Source: Acanthococcus lagerstroemiae
Lineage: Eukaryota > Arthropoda > Insecta > Hemiptera > Eriococcidae
DNA: 64,000 nt
Reading direction: 5' to 3'
Assembly (NCBI GenBank): GCA_031841125.1
Contig: JAJSSI010000010.1
Coordinates: 1-64,000 of the forward strand
Shown: positions 44,149-55,900 of the stretch, one piece after another
Layout: every line of letters starts with the position of its first letter
Numbering within the stretch: the first letter of the stretch is position 1
Position numbers and translations under genes: made by a program
The notes under the pieces: generated by a model
Told to the model about the DNA's origin: nothing
Database searches by the model: none
Seen by the model: the letters and a program-made list of their open reading frames with translations, nothing else

Positions 44149-47100
44149 TTATTGGTGTAGAAAAATTGGTTGCTTCTTTGAAGAGTGTCTAATATCTTTC
44201 TCAACGGTCGAGATTCTCTTGCAAGCATATCTGATTTTTAGTTGAATGTATAGCTGCATTATCAGGGTAACGGTGTGGGTATCCAATCGATGTGTAAAAC
44301 CGCAATCTTCCAAGTGTTCGAGTATTTCCCATTCGACTTGCTCCATGTTCCTCGTGTTTGGGTGAAGAAGCTTTTCTTCGTTCATCCTGAATTGCTTCTC
44401 CACCTCAGAGCACATTTCCACGATTATTTTCGCCGGGATCGTCAACTTTCCCCGATTCTTCAAATCAATCAGATCAGACGTATTTGTAGGATCTTTCAGT
44501 TTCATGATCTTTTCCAAAGTAGCCATTTTTTTATCTTGAAGTTTCCTGACCAAGAACCCTGCCAAGTACGCGACGACATCCGCATCGTACTCCTCGTTTT
44601 TACTGAGGACTATATTGTCAGAATTACCAATCTCGTCAAAGTCTCCATCAAAATCTTCGACGCGGACTGCGTCCAGTACGTCGTCACTGACAACTTCTGT
44701 GAATAGGCTACCGGCGCCACTCTTTCTTTTATTAATTGTTGAGGATACTGTAAGGATTTTGGTATCATCACTACTACAGTTGGAACCTGTAGATGTCCTT
44801 AATTCATGATGAACAAGTAATCGCTTGAATGTTGATTTAAATTGTTCTGCGTTTGGGTTATTATTACAACCACCACGAGACCTTGCAGCCGAGAACCATG
44901 TCTCCAGATGGTCTTGACATAACTTATACGGCAGAAGGTATTTCAAACCGTAAGCTTGTAAGGACAGAAATAATGGAATTAAATTAGTCAACGAAACAAT
45001 AAAGCCAAGGAACCCGGTTTTCCTTCTGTGCTCAAGAGCCATTTTTCTTTCTCACTTTTCCCAATGCAGGAATTTTCGTTCTTCGATATTGTCCTCCTTG
45101 ATCTCCTCACCATCATTTGCATCTGGCTCACCTCCGGTTTTCTTCTTGGCACGTTCCTTGGGAGGATTTTCAACTATTTTTAATCCGCGGATGTATTCCA
45201 TCGCTTCGTCGCACCATGCTTTACATTTAGGTAGGTTCTTCGAGCTGACTGGAACGTCATAAGCCACTTTTTTGGAAAATACACTTCGACAATTCAAGAT
45301 GTCAAACATGTGATCAAACTGAATACAATATTCGGCTGTGCCCTCACATGAAGCGAATTTTTCAAACCCTTTTTTCTTGGCATGTAGGAGGGCTGCTGCT
45401 ACCGATGAACTGAGGGTTTGAGCTGCGAGTCTAACTCTCATTTTATTTTCTCGCCACTGTATGTGGCGCTTCGTCAGCCGAGGAGCACTATACAGTTCTC
45501 TTGTTTGATTCAAGTAGAACAATTCTTTGATATCTACAAATTTGATTCCTCTATTTTCCTTATCGACTAGAACATAATCACCGAGTGTATTCCGCACTAG
45601 TTTGAGGGCATGAGGTGGATCCAGGAAGAGGAACACTTTCTCGTCTTTATGACATGGATGCGGAAACCAAGGTCGGAAGTCGGGACCAAGTTCCAAATTC
45701 GCACCAAGTAGTTTGAAGCATGCTAAATTGGTAGATAAACCGTCGAATGTAACTGACCTAACAACTATATCCGCATCGTCTACAAGCTGTAGAGCCGTTT
45801 CCACTAAACGACTCAGATTGTCTGCTTCTAAACTGTTCACCAGGAAGTAAGCAATTGGAAGCTTCCATTTGCCATTCAGGCAGACTAACATAAAGACCAT
45901 CGCCTTTTTGGCAAGAGGTATACTGTCCAAGTCGGAGTAACCAAAACCTAAATCTTCATAACCGTGATATTGTCCGTTTCGGTATGTTATTTCACTCCGA
46001 ATGTCGATTTCGTCCATCATGAAACCGGCGATAATTCTAGTAGGAGAGTCCTTAGCTTTTGCCTTCAGTGCTGACAGCGCTTCCTGGCAAAATCCTGGTT
46101 CCCCATCAATTCGTGCATACCAGTTTCTAATAGTTGATGTGTGCGGCAACAGATACTGAAACTCCTCTCGAACATAATTATAGGATCGAGGGGAGTAAAA
46201 ATGGAGCGTCAGCGCGAATTTCCGTAGTTCCTTACTGTATTTGGCCTTGGCAACCATTTTTTTGCGTATCACAAGTTGAAGTAATGTTTCTGGTAAATCA
46301 TCCTGTGAAACATGGAAATAAATCAATAGGATTCCGATAAATAAATCACATTTTATTACATGATAAACTTCACAATTTCAGTGAACTTGAATATTCACCC
46401 ACAGGGTGAGCACAGATATTTCACCTTTTATAGGCTTCTTTGTAGGTAAGAAGGTGATTTTATTGGAGCTTATACTTGACATTTTGAAATATTAAAAAAA
46501 ATTTAAATTATAGGTCACAGTTTGTCCCCACTCCACTTAAATATATACCCATCTAGGGTGAGCACAATACACCAGGTAGGTAGATTAAAACTTAGATTTA
46601 AGAGATATTTTACTATTTGCAGGCTTCTTTGTAGGGAAGAAAGGGATTTTGTAGGCACGTATACTTGACATTTGAAATATTTATGAAAATCAAAATTGGA
46701 GAGAGGTACGTACATGAAAACACAGATACTTTCGAGGATAAGTTTCAGGAACTCACGTTCAATGTACGAGCCACACCATCTGGAATCCGATATTCTTCCG
46801 GGCACTTCGAACGCAAATGTTCAATCAGTTCTTTCATTGTTAGAACCTTCTCCCGCAGTCGACGATTGTCCTGTTGCAAACACCGAATCTTACGGACGCA
46901 CTCGGCAACAGTTTCTTGACCGTATTTCAAGTTCAATCGAGCTCGGCGAGGAGACGCCATGTCAGGAGTACGTAATTTCATAAATGATGGTCGATCCCGG
47001 AGGTATGCTTTTAAAGATGGAGAACACGTCGAATCTGCATCTATACAAAGAATTTTACAATATTACTGTACACATCGCGCGCTAAACAGGCAAACGCAAA

Positions 47101-48620
47101 TGAACAAAGTCATTTCAAACATTTCGTATTCCTATATGAGAATTTATAACTTTGGAAACATTTCATGATCATCTTACAGGATTGTGTTTTATCTTTTCTT
47201 TTATCTTGCCTTCCAATGCAGAACTCGTAAGCCGTTGACGGGGTTTCTGTTCCATTTTCTACTTCAGGAGATACTGTGCGCTGTAGCGTTGGCGTGGCCG
47301 GTAATAAATATTCGGGCTCATCTTGAGCATGCACTGTAGTAGGAACATGCCGTTCAACATCTAAGTTACAATGAAAGGAATACATTTTAACGACAGTTCT
47401 TTCAACTGAAGGTTTCCCAAGCCTTGCATGAAAAACTTCTCACTTTCTGAAGGAACATTCTGCTCCAAACGTTGTTTGCAAACAGTTTCATGTTTCTTAC
47501 GATTCACTTTCCTTGTAAACTTTTTATCGCAATAAACGCAACCCTACAAGAGGAAGACAGAATACACCTCTGTTACACGAAAGCAATGAAAGTAATGTGT
47601 ACAGCTATGGACTGAGACTGAAATCTGCATACGTACAAATATTTGTTGATGTTGGGCATTAGCTGTTTTGTTTGTTACATGAGTTGCCATCTCGTTTTCG
47701 TGCATTTTCCACTTATGTTTTCGACATCCTTCCTTAGAAACAAACGTTCTCGAGCAATGAGGACACTGAAACTTTGTATTCTGCTCTCCACGGAAAGAAA
47801 AATAGATAATTATTATTTATGAAATACTGAGAAAGTATGTTACATTTAAATACAGTACGACACTTGGAGGCTCACTAGTCACCTTAATCACTACAAAGGA
47901 ATGTTTTCTTCTTTTATGTCGCAGCAGGCCGGAAGCAACCGTAAATTTCCTTGAACATTTTTCGCACTTATGTACTTTCTGAAAAAGTTAGATAAAGTTA
48001 GTGTATGAATATATGCGGCTACACATTTCCGTAATATCCGGTATATCCCACAAATAAATTCGAATTCTTGAAAATCGATAGTGCAACTTCGACGTAGTGT
48101 ACATAGTAGGCATAAATACAACATAATTATTAGGTATTTAAGTTATTTATAAAAATAAAGAAATCGCATTTATGACTGAATAGGATACCGTTCACCATCT
48201 TCCTCAGTAGTCAGTAACCCTCCTCTTTTCAGTGAAGTTGACGTTCACTTGCCTCACAATGCAGGTTTCCGAGATTCAAAGTAGGATGGAAGTATGATTC
48301 AAGGAAAAATGATGAATCGGTTTTCAAAACTGTGAATTGTATCGTATTCAGCCTTCAAAATACTTCCATGTACCGTATTAACTTTTTTCTTATAACTGTA
48401 CGAACCTTAGGATTGCTTCCCACAAACTTGCAGCATTTCAGGTGTTGAATTAAGCGTTTTCTCGATTTCATCTGCTTAGCGCAAGAGGAACATTCCTAAA
48501 TGAATGAGAAAGGATGGAAAAGTATGAATAATTGAGTTCATTAATACTGTTATGGATAAGTCATATTATCACGTACGATCAAGTTTTAATACTTACAAAT
48601 AATTCTTCAACAGCTTCCAT
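44149..48620 (-). CDS. C2H2 zinc-finger / P-element-type transposase gene, eight exons
   Basis: Exons 48597-48620, 48406-48495, 47883-47978, 47637-47780, 47444-47543, 47178-47360, 46757-47040 and 44149-46302 join with consistent phases, about 1023 aa. Exons 2-5 carry four fingers: CSSCAKQMK...H...CC, CEKCSRKFTVASGLLRHKRRKH, CPHCSRTF...H....H and CVYCDKKF...H....C. Exon 7 has a leucine-zipper-like IRCLQQDNRRLREKVLTMKE. Exon 8 is P-superfamily: FMMDEIDIRSEI (Asp), VTFDGLSTNLACFKLLG, FLDPPHALKLVRN, KTGFLGF, QDHLETWFSAARSRGG. One in-frame TGA (45052-45054) splits exon 8. AATAAA overlaps the final stop. P-type transposases normally bind DNA by a THAP domain; fingers here are unusual. No terminal repeats found. 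Confidence 0.85.
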
Positions 48621-48639
48621 TTATCCGAAGATTCACTAT

Positions 48640-51600
48640 CCTGATATTAGAATTCCTTCTCGAATATACGAATAATCATACGATTTAATAATTATAATAT
48701 TTCTATTAATAATTATTCCCTTTGTAATAAATCAGAATAAATCCCGCTTTTATTCTTAATTCTTATCAGTGACATGAGAGGCAAGGTACGCTTTTTCACA
48801 AGTTGCCTCCTGACAATTAGCAGTCCATGTAATATGTATGGTCGAAGACCCAAACGCAAATAATTTTGTGCACTTCTGGTGACGGTGTGCCGTAGACACG
48901 ATATGGAAAAGGTTTCTACTATTCGGTATTTTAGGTCTTTTTTCTTCAACATTTCCAGCAGAGCGTTAATGTAACCTGCGTCTCATGGTTGAAAGCCTAA
49001 ATTATGAATTAGTAAACACCTAAATTATTTTATACTTTTATCTACGCACCAAAAAATTGAATCTGTAAAATAAATATGAGTGAACATATTTTTTCACACG
49101 AAAATGTGAAACTGGTTTGACATTGGTACGCGCTTTCATGTATGTGTTGGAAAAATTCTGTTATCACTGGAATCTAATTTGACAAGATCGTGAAAGCATA
49201 CTCCGTCCATGTACCTGTACATTTTATGTGTTACTCAGTGAAGTTTAAATTGCATCAGACCTCAGGCGGTATGTATATCTCTACTCGGTTGTATTTCTTA
49301 ATACAGGGTGATGAGGATTTGTTACTGATTGTTTCTCTCTGTTCATAGATGACCGACTTCACACGTTATTTGTCTCTGGTGATGGGCGAAATGAAAACTG
49401 AATTCCGACTCGCGAAAGGGAAAAAACGTAAGTTTTCCACTTGTCTCATTACAACGACCGTTTTAATACTGTAATTAGTTACCGTGATTGTTGACATGTA
49501 ATGATTCTCTCTCTCTCTCTCTGTTCACAGTCTAACATAGGTGTTGTGTCTTTCAAAGAGTATAGAATATTCTCCACGTTGTTATGATTCTCGAATTGGT
49601 CGTAACTCAGTGAAAAGTAAGTTGTCCTATTCAAACTGTTACATTGTGTTATGAGACGATCCTTTGTACAAATTATACTTCATACCGAATGACTGTGTAC
49701 TAATTTCTGTTTAATAGCAGTTGATCTACGCTCATAAGCATTGAACCAATCAACTTGTATAGGAAGACCACCGTTTTGCTAGTAGTACACATCCAGTTTA
49801 ATAATATTTTATTTTATCAGAACTCGTAAAACGTTACGTTAATCAATAATTAGTGTTTGTGACAAGGGAAATAGAATTAGGAAGTGAGCTTTTAACCTGA
49901 ATTCACGTTGGAAACTTGTTTGAGAATACTACAAATAAATTCTGAACCATAAAGTCGTTTATCGCTTACTTTCTCATTATAAAATATGTACCTTTGAATT
50001 TTCTCTTACCTCGCTGATAAAGACGATGAAATCATCTCTACCTACAACTACCGTTTATAAAAATGTACCATTAACTCACTCCTTCATTATTTTTAAGTAA
50101 ACTGACAAAGTGTCGAACATATTTCAGTTTCTGAGACTTATTTCTCAACATCCAAACCCCCTGATCGAATATGAAAATTTATTATTATTAAGTAACTAAT
50201 GAACAAACCGAAAAAAAAAATTTCTATGAAACCTGAAAGGTTATTTTTACGTTTTAGTAGTCAACCGTATTGGTACCGATTCTTTAGTCAACTTTAATAA
50301 AAATGTATTGTGATACAACGATCTGTACGTCTCTTGAAAACTCCGTTGTGATTTTATTGTATTGCAACGTTGAACTCGTACACAGTGTGTTCTGAGTTAT
50401 CGATCTGTTCTTATGACGGTAATGTAGTATAGCTACATCAGTATTTTTAAATAAAAACGAAGAAAAATCTAATCTTAAATAATAAAATATAAAATAGTTA
50501 CAGGAACAAGTTTTAAAAATGTGAGTAAAACACGATACAACGATATAAAAAACTGAGTACCTAACCTAATCATGTAAAATTTTTGTGCACATACTCGTGT
50601 GTCGACTTGGTTGTTTTCAATTCAGCGCTAATTCAACTTCAAAAAAACCTATTTTTCACATCCCTTAATCCTTCACTGATATCATTCCTAACACTGCTCT
50701 AACGTTATTTATTCGTATAATTGAGAACCATCTAGAAACTTGTCTTGTACTGTACCAAGAAAACGGCAGAGCTGAAGATGTTTCATAAGTCCTAACTTCA
50801 CCACTACGAGTATGCATACCAAAAATCAAAAAATTTATTTTTAAGTATTACATGATGAAAATATATGAACCTTGTACTTGATTCGGAGTGAACATTAAAA
50901 ATCGTACATAATACGAATGAAATGAGTTTCCAACGCGAATTCAAGTTTTGATCAAATTGTAACGAGATATTGTCTTCAACCGTGTATCATTCTCAAATGG
51001 ATCGTTGAAAAAGAAATTATTTGAGTGTCATACGATTTTTTCAGAACTGTACTGTATAACGTAATTTCGTACTTCATGGTTCCCCTAAAAACGGGATACG
51101 GTATAGAAGTATCCCATGAGAGATCGGTCAATGCATACCATGTTATCCAATAAAAACAACGTTTTCCTTACACGAATACAAAACTATTTTATAATTTTTT
51201 GACGGTACCTTGTTGCCATTATGAAACAAAAATTTAAAAGTAAATGTACACATATAATATTTCATACGAAAATGATAAATTTTACTCTAAGGAAAAAATT
51301 GAAGTAGCCGTTCTGTCCACCAAAGGACAAACACGATAGTGAACATATTGAATACTAAATCAAACAAATATATAACTCTACAGTCTCTTACGAATTTGAT
51401 GAGGAATTCAAAACTGTGGGAAGTAATGTACTTTTACATTATTATTATTTGTAACCGTAGTTAATGTCCTGGCCAATTATACGTTTATCCGAATGTATTT
51501 TTCTCATCTGCATTACACGCTCGCTCCATCGAATGACCACGAAGTTTCAACGTATTATTACTGTAGTGAATCATTTGTATTTTAGAATCTCTTTACTTTC

Positions 51601-52679
51601 ATAAGTCTTATAATTGTAATACTCGGATAAGGAAAATGTACTAAATAAAATTGTCCCGCAATGACGAAACGTTGTAACCAATTTGTCGAACGTATTTTTC
51701 CCTTGTGACAACGTGAAACAGAGATAATTTATGCTATGAAAACGAGAATTCCTGATAACAGTCAACAGACTCACCCATCACAGAGAAGCTTTGGATAAAT
51801 TTTACTACAACACTCGTTCTGTCAGCTGTCATGAAGATCCTTAAAAATATGTAGTTAAGGTCTGGAGCTGTTTACCATTTTGTACTGAAGTGTGACTCAT
51901 ACTTTATTTGTGATGTCATAAGACAAGCTCAGACTTGTCGTTAGTTCCCCGACATAGTGGCGCCAGTGTATCTTACGTGACATGCTAAAGTGAAAATGAG
52001 AAAGGACTACCGCGTTCTGTATTTTAGGTCTTTTTTCTTCATCGTTTCCAGCAAAGCGCTAATGTATCCCATGTCTCATGGTTGAAAGCCTAAATTATGA
52101 AAATGTAAACACCTTTTCCGATATGAATGTAAACATAGAATATGAAATTATTTGAAGTAGACCCATCCGGAATTTTAATAAATATTAAATTATATTGTGC
52201 TCTATACATCCACCACCGTAAAAAATACGAATTTCATTCGACACTGAGAACTCGAATTATGCCATGTGAATCTAATTTGACATTTTCGTGAAAACATACT
52301 ACGTTCCTGTCGGTAAGTATTTTCGTGTTCGCTTTTATAATATACTGGAGAATAAGTAATTTTTGAAAGTGACGAGGATTTTTTTGTTTGTTTAGAACAC
52401 GCTGATTTACTTCAGAAAAGAACCTGAATTCGGAAACTGAGCACTAGTAACTGAATGAAAAGAAAACGTAAGTACGGGTCGTAGAACGGCGTATAAAAAA
52501 CTACCGAAATATTTACGTATTATAATTAGTGAATAATACCAAAAATTTCTGTGAATGTAGACGTCCAGTTCCGTAGTCGGGTTTTATTTACGTTGGAGAA
52601 ACGCGATGCTGTATCTGAATTGATTTACCGTAGTATAAATGTTCATTTTCATAATCGACACCACCTGTTGCGAGATGTA
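48640..52679. repeat. Non-coding region with a diverged direct repeat
   Basis: 48926-49020 and 52019-52113 are near-identical (GTATTTTAGGTCTTTTTTCT ... CTCATGGTTGAAAGCCTAAA). Weaker similarity continues to about 49440 and 52480, where each copy has an acceptor-like and a GTAAGT donor-like site on the plus strand around a very short frame. I see no supported gene; it could be a non-coding transcript or a replication or packaging region. Confidence 0.5.
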
Positions 52680-52684
52680 TGCTC
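52680..52684. repeat. Copia target duplication (TGCTC), left
   Basis: TGCTC here equals TGCTC at 57207-57211, a 5-bp duplication flanking the copia element. Confidence 0.85.
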
Positions 52685-52901
52685 TCTTAAATTCACATAA
52701 TGAAAACTCGCGAAAATGAAAACAAAGTACTTTTAATGACAAACGGAATACATCTTGTACCGAATTAAAAAAAAAAATTCTATCAGACTAAAAGATAAGT
52801 CTCTAGTAAAAGGTGCGTACAAACTGTAGTAACAACATAATCTTAAGGCATGTGTACACTGAACAACTTAAATGTATATGATAGCATTCCTAAACTCAAC
52901 A
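52685..52901 (-). repeat. Copia 3' LTR
   Basis: 217 bp, nearly identical to 56988-57206. On the sense (minus) strand it begins TGTTGAGTTTAGG. The inner edge is preceded by the purine tract AGCAAGAGAAGG (52902-52913). Confidence 0.92.
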
Positions 52902-52968
52902 CCTTCTCTTGCTGAAAAATACATTTAAAAAAAAAAAAAAACTTACAAAAAAAAACTTCTTTAAAAAG

Positions 52969-55900
52969 TTAACAATTTTGCTGTAAACCAATCTTTTCGC
53001 AAAGAGCGTAGAGCCTTACTCGCTCCAAGGGCTTTGTCAACATATCAGCTAGTTGATCCTCTGACATAACATAGCTGACGCGAATATCACCATTAGACAC
53101 CAATTCTTGAATGTACATATGACGTCGGTGAATATGTTTGGTTCGACGATGCATAACCGGATTTTCAGCTAACTTTAAAGCGGCAGCATTGTCCATGAGA
53201 AGGGTAGGCACAAACTTCCTACCAACCAGACTTTTCAGCATTTCAGTTAGCCAAACTGCCTCCTTCCCTGCTTCACTTGCAGCTACTATTTCTGCCTCTG
53301 TTGTGGAGAGCGCAATTGACATCTGGCGTTGACTCAGCCAGGAGACTGCACCTGCTGCATACTTTATTATAATTCCAGTAGTTGATCTTGCTGTTGTTTG
53401 ACAACCACCAAAGTCTGCGTCGCTGTAGCACTCAAGTTCTTTTGACCTCATGCTGTATCTAATACCAAAATCCGCAGTTCCTTTGACATATTGAAGTACT
53501 CTCTTAGCACGCGCAATATCTTCATTGGCAGGGTTTTCTAGGCTTCTCGAGAGCACGCCAATACTGTAGGCTAAATCTGGTCTAGTTCCAGTCATAAGAT
53601 ACATGAGTGACCCGACTACTTGTCGATATGGAAATGCCTTCTCTTGTTCCTTTTTAGATTGTTCCACATTGGTTCCTTTCAGCATAGGAGTGCAAATTGG
53701 TCTGCTATCATTGAATCCAAACTTACTCAGCATTTTCTTGGCATACCCTTTCTGAGTTATTGTAATTCCGTCATTTGTTTTCTTGATTTCAAGACCCAGA
53801 TAGTAGTTTGCTTCCTTTGATACTATCTTGAATTCTTGTCTCAACTTGTTAAGAAAACAATCTAGGACCTTCTGATCTGAATACGCTATTAAACCATCAT
53901 CGACGTACATGGTAAGCAACATCTTTTCGCCATTTTCTTCGTAAGTGAATAAACAAGGGTCGGCTTTGCTCATTTTGAAACTCTCTTTTTTCAAAAAGTC
54001 GCCAAACCGCTCACTCCAACAACGAGGCGCCTGCTTTAATCCATACAGACTTTTAATGAGCTTACAGACCTTTCCTTTTTCTCCTTCAAAACCTTCTGGC
54101 TTCTGCATATAGAGTTCTTCCTTGAGCTCTCCATAAAGAAAAGCAGTGGATACATCAAATTGAGTCAACTTCATGTTCTCACTAGCGGCAACTCCTATAA
54201 CGCATCTAACAGTGGCCAAACGTATAACAGGACTAAACGTTTGATCATAGTCAACTCCTTCACATTGACTGAAACCTTTTACAACCAAACGAGCTTTAAA
54301 TCTATCAACGCTTCCATCTGGATTGGTTTTAACTCTGTAGACCCATTTACATGGAAGAGCCTTGCAGCCTTTTGGTAAAGCCACTTCCTCCCAAGTATTG
54401 TTTTCTTTTAGTGACTTTAGTTCACTTTCCATCGCTTTTTGCCATTCACTTTTCTCGCTTCCTGAAATGGCTTGTTCAAACGTTGTAGGCGTCTCAATTT
54501 CGGCAAAACAAACATATTCATCTAGATAACTGGGTTGTTTGAGTGCAGTTCCTGTTTGAGTTCTTGTCCTAGGCCCACTGTTCTCTCCCAATTTTTCTGG
54601 ATCATCGCTTTCTGACTCATCTGAACTTTCTATATTCTTGGGTTCTTCTGAGTTCTTTTCTACCACAGATTCTTTATTGATATTTTGTGGTTGAATCAGA
54701 AGTTCTACTTTGGCTTTACAATCTTTCAGCGTTTCTTGAAACATCACATCCCTGGATAGGTAGACTTCTCTTTCTTCTGGAACATAGATTCGATAGCGCT
54801 GATCACCATCATATCCAACCAACACTCCTTTCTTGGCTTTTGCATCCATTTTTCTCCTTTTCTTGTCCGGAATATGGAAGTAGGCTGTTGAACCAATTAT
54901 TCTCAAGTGTTTGATTCTTGGTGTTTTCCCCAACCATGACTCATATGGTGATTTACTTTCTTCCGAAGACTTTGCGGTTCTGTTGAGAACATAGACTGCA
55001 GTTTGCATTAGCTCAGCCCATATTTCATCTGGATACTCAATGTCTTTATTTGAATACTTGAAGGTGCGCGCCATTTCTACAACTGTTCTGTTTTCACGCT
55101 CGGCCTTCCCATTCTGTTGCGGAGTGTAGGGTGCTGTGGTATGCTTTTCTACACCAAAATCCTTGAGAATTGCATCCACTTCTCTGTTGACAAATTCTCC
55201 ACCGCCATCACTGACCAATTCTTTCACAGAATGTCCTATGTTCTTAGCATGGGCGAGAACTGCTTTCATGCAATCTTTAACTTCAGATTTTTCTTTCATC
55301 ACAAAGCCATAGCGAAATTTGGTATAAGCATCTTTGAAGATAACAAAATACTTATAACCAGAGAAGGATTCATCAAACGGTCCTATAACATCTGTTGATA
55401 GGATTTCTCCTGGTTTGCTGGCTTTTCGATTTGTACCAAAAGGCAATCTACAGCTCTTACCATATATGCAGTCTTCGCATATTTTGTCATCAAGTTTTAC
55501 TTTCATGTTCAACTCATGTTCTAACTTCTGTTTCACATGTTTCTTGTTTTGATGACCCCAGCGTTCATGGTACAGCTGTAGCATGTCTATTGTTGCGTTC
55601 ACACTTTCTACTTGCGGTGTTACAACAAAATCAGCTTTATACAAGCTACCTTGATTCTTTCTGGTTCCGGTGATCATTATTTTGTCATCAATTTTGAAAA
55701 CACACTTAGTAGCTGAAGATTCAAATGTGCTACCCGGATTTCTATCATGAGCGGCCAGTGGTGAAAACAAATTCCGCGAAATCTTGGGAACATACCAAAC
55801 ATCCTTGAGTTCCAATACCTTTTCTTCTCCTCGGATTGCAGATTGAATCTGAATTGTTCCGCAACCAACAGCTTGAAGATATTCAGTACCAGCAGCCTTC

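Noticed and set aside
49348..49580. Spliced plus-strand mini-gene (MTDFTRYLSLVMGEMKTEFR)
   Set aside because: Donor and acceptor look good, but the join gives a stop almost at once; no coding support.
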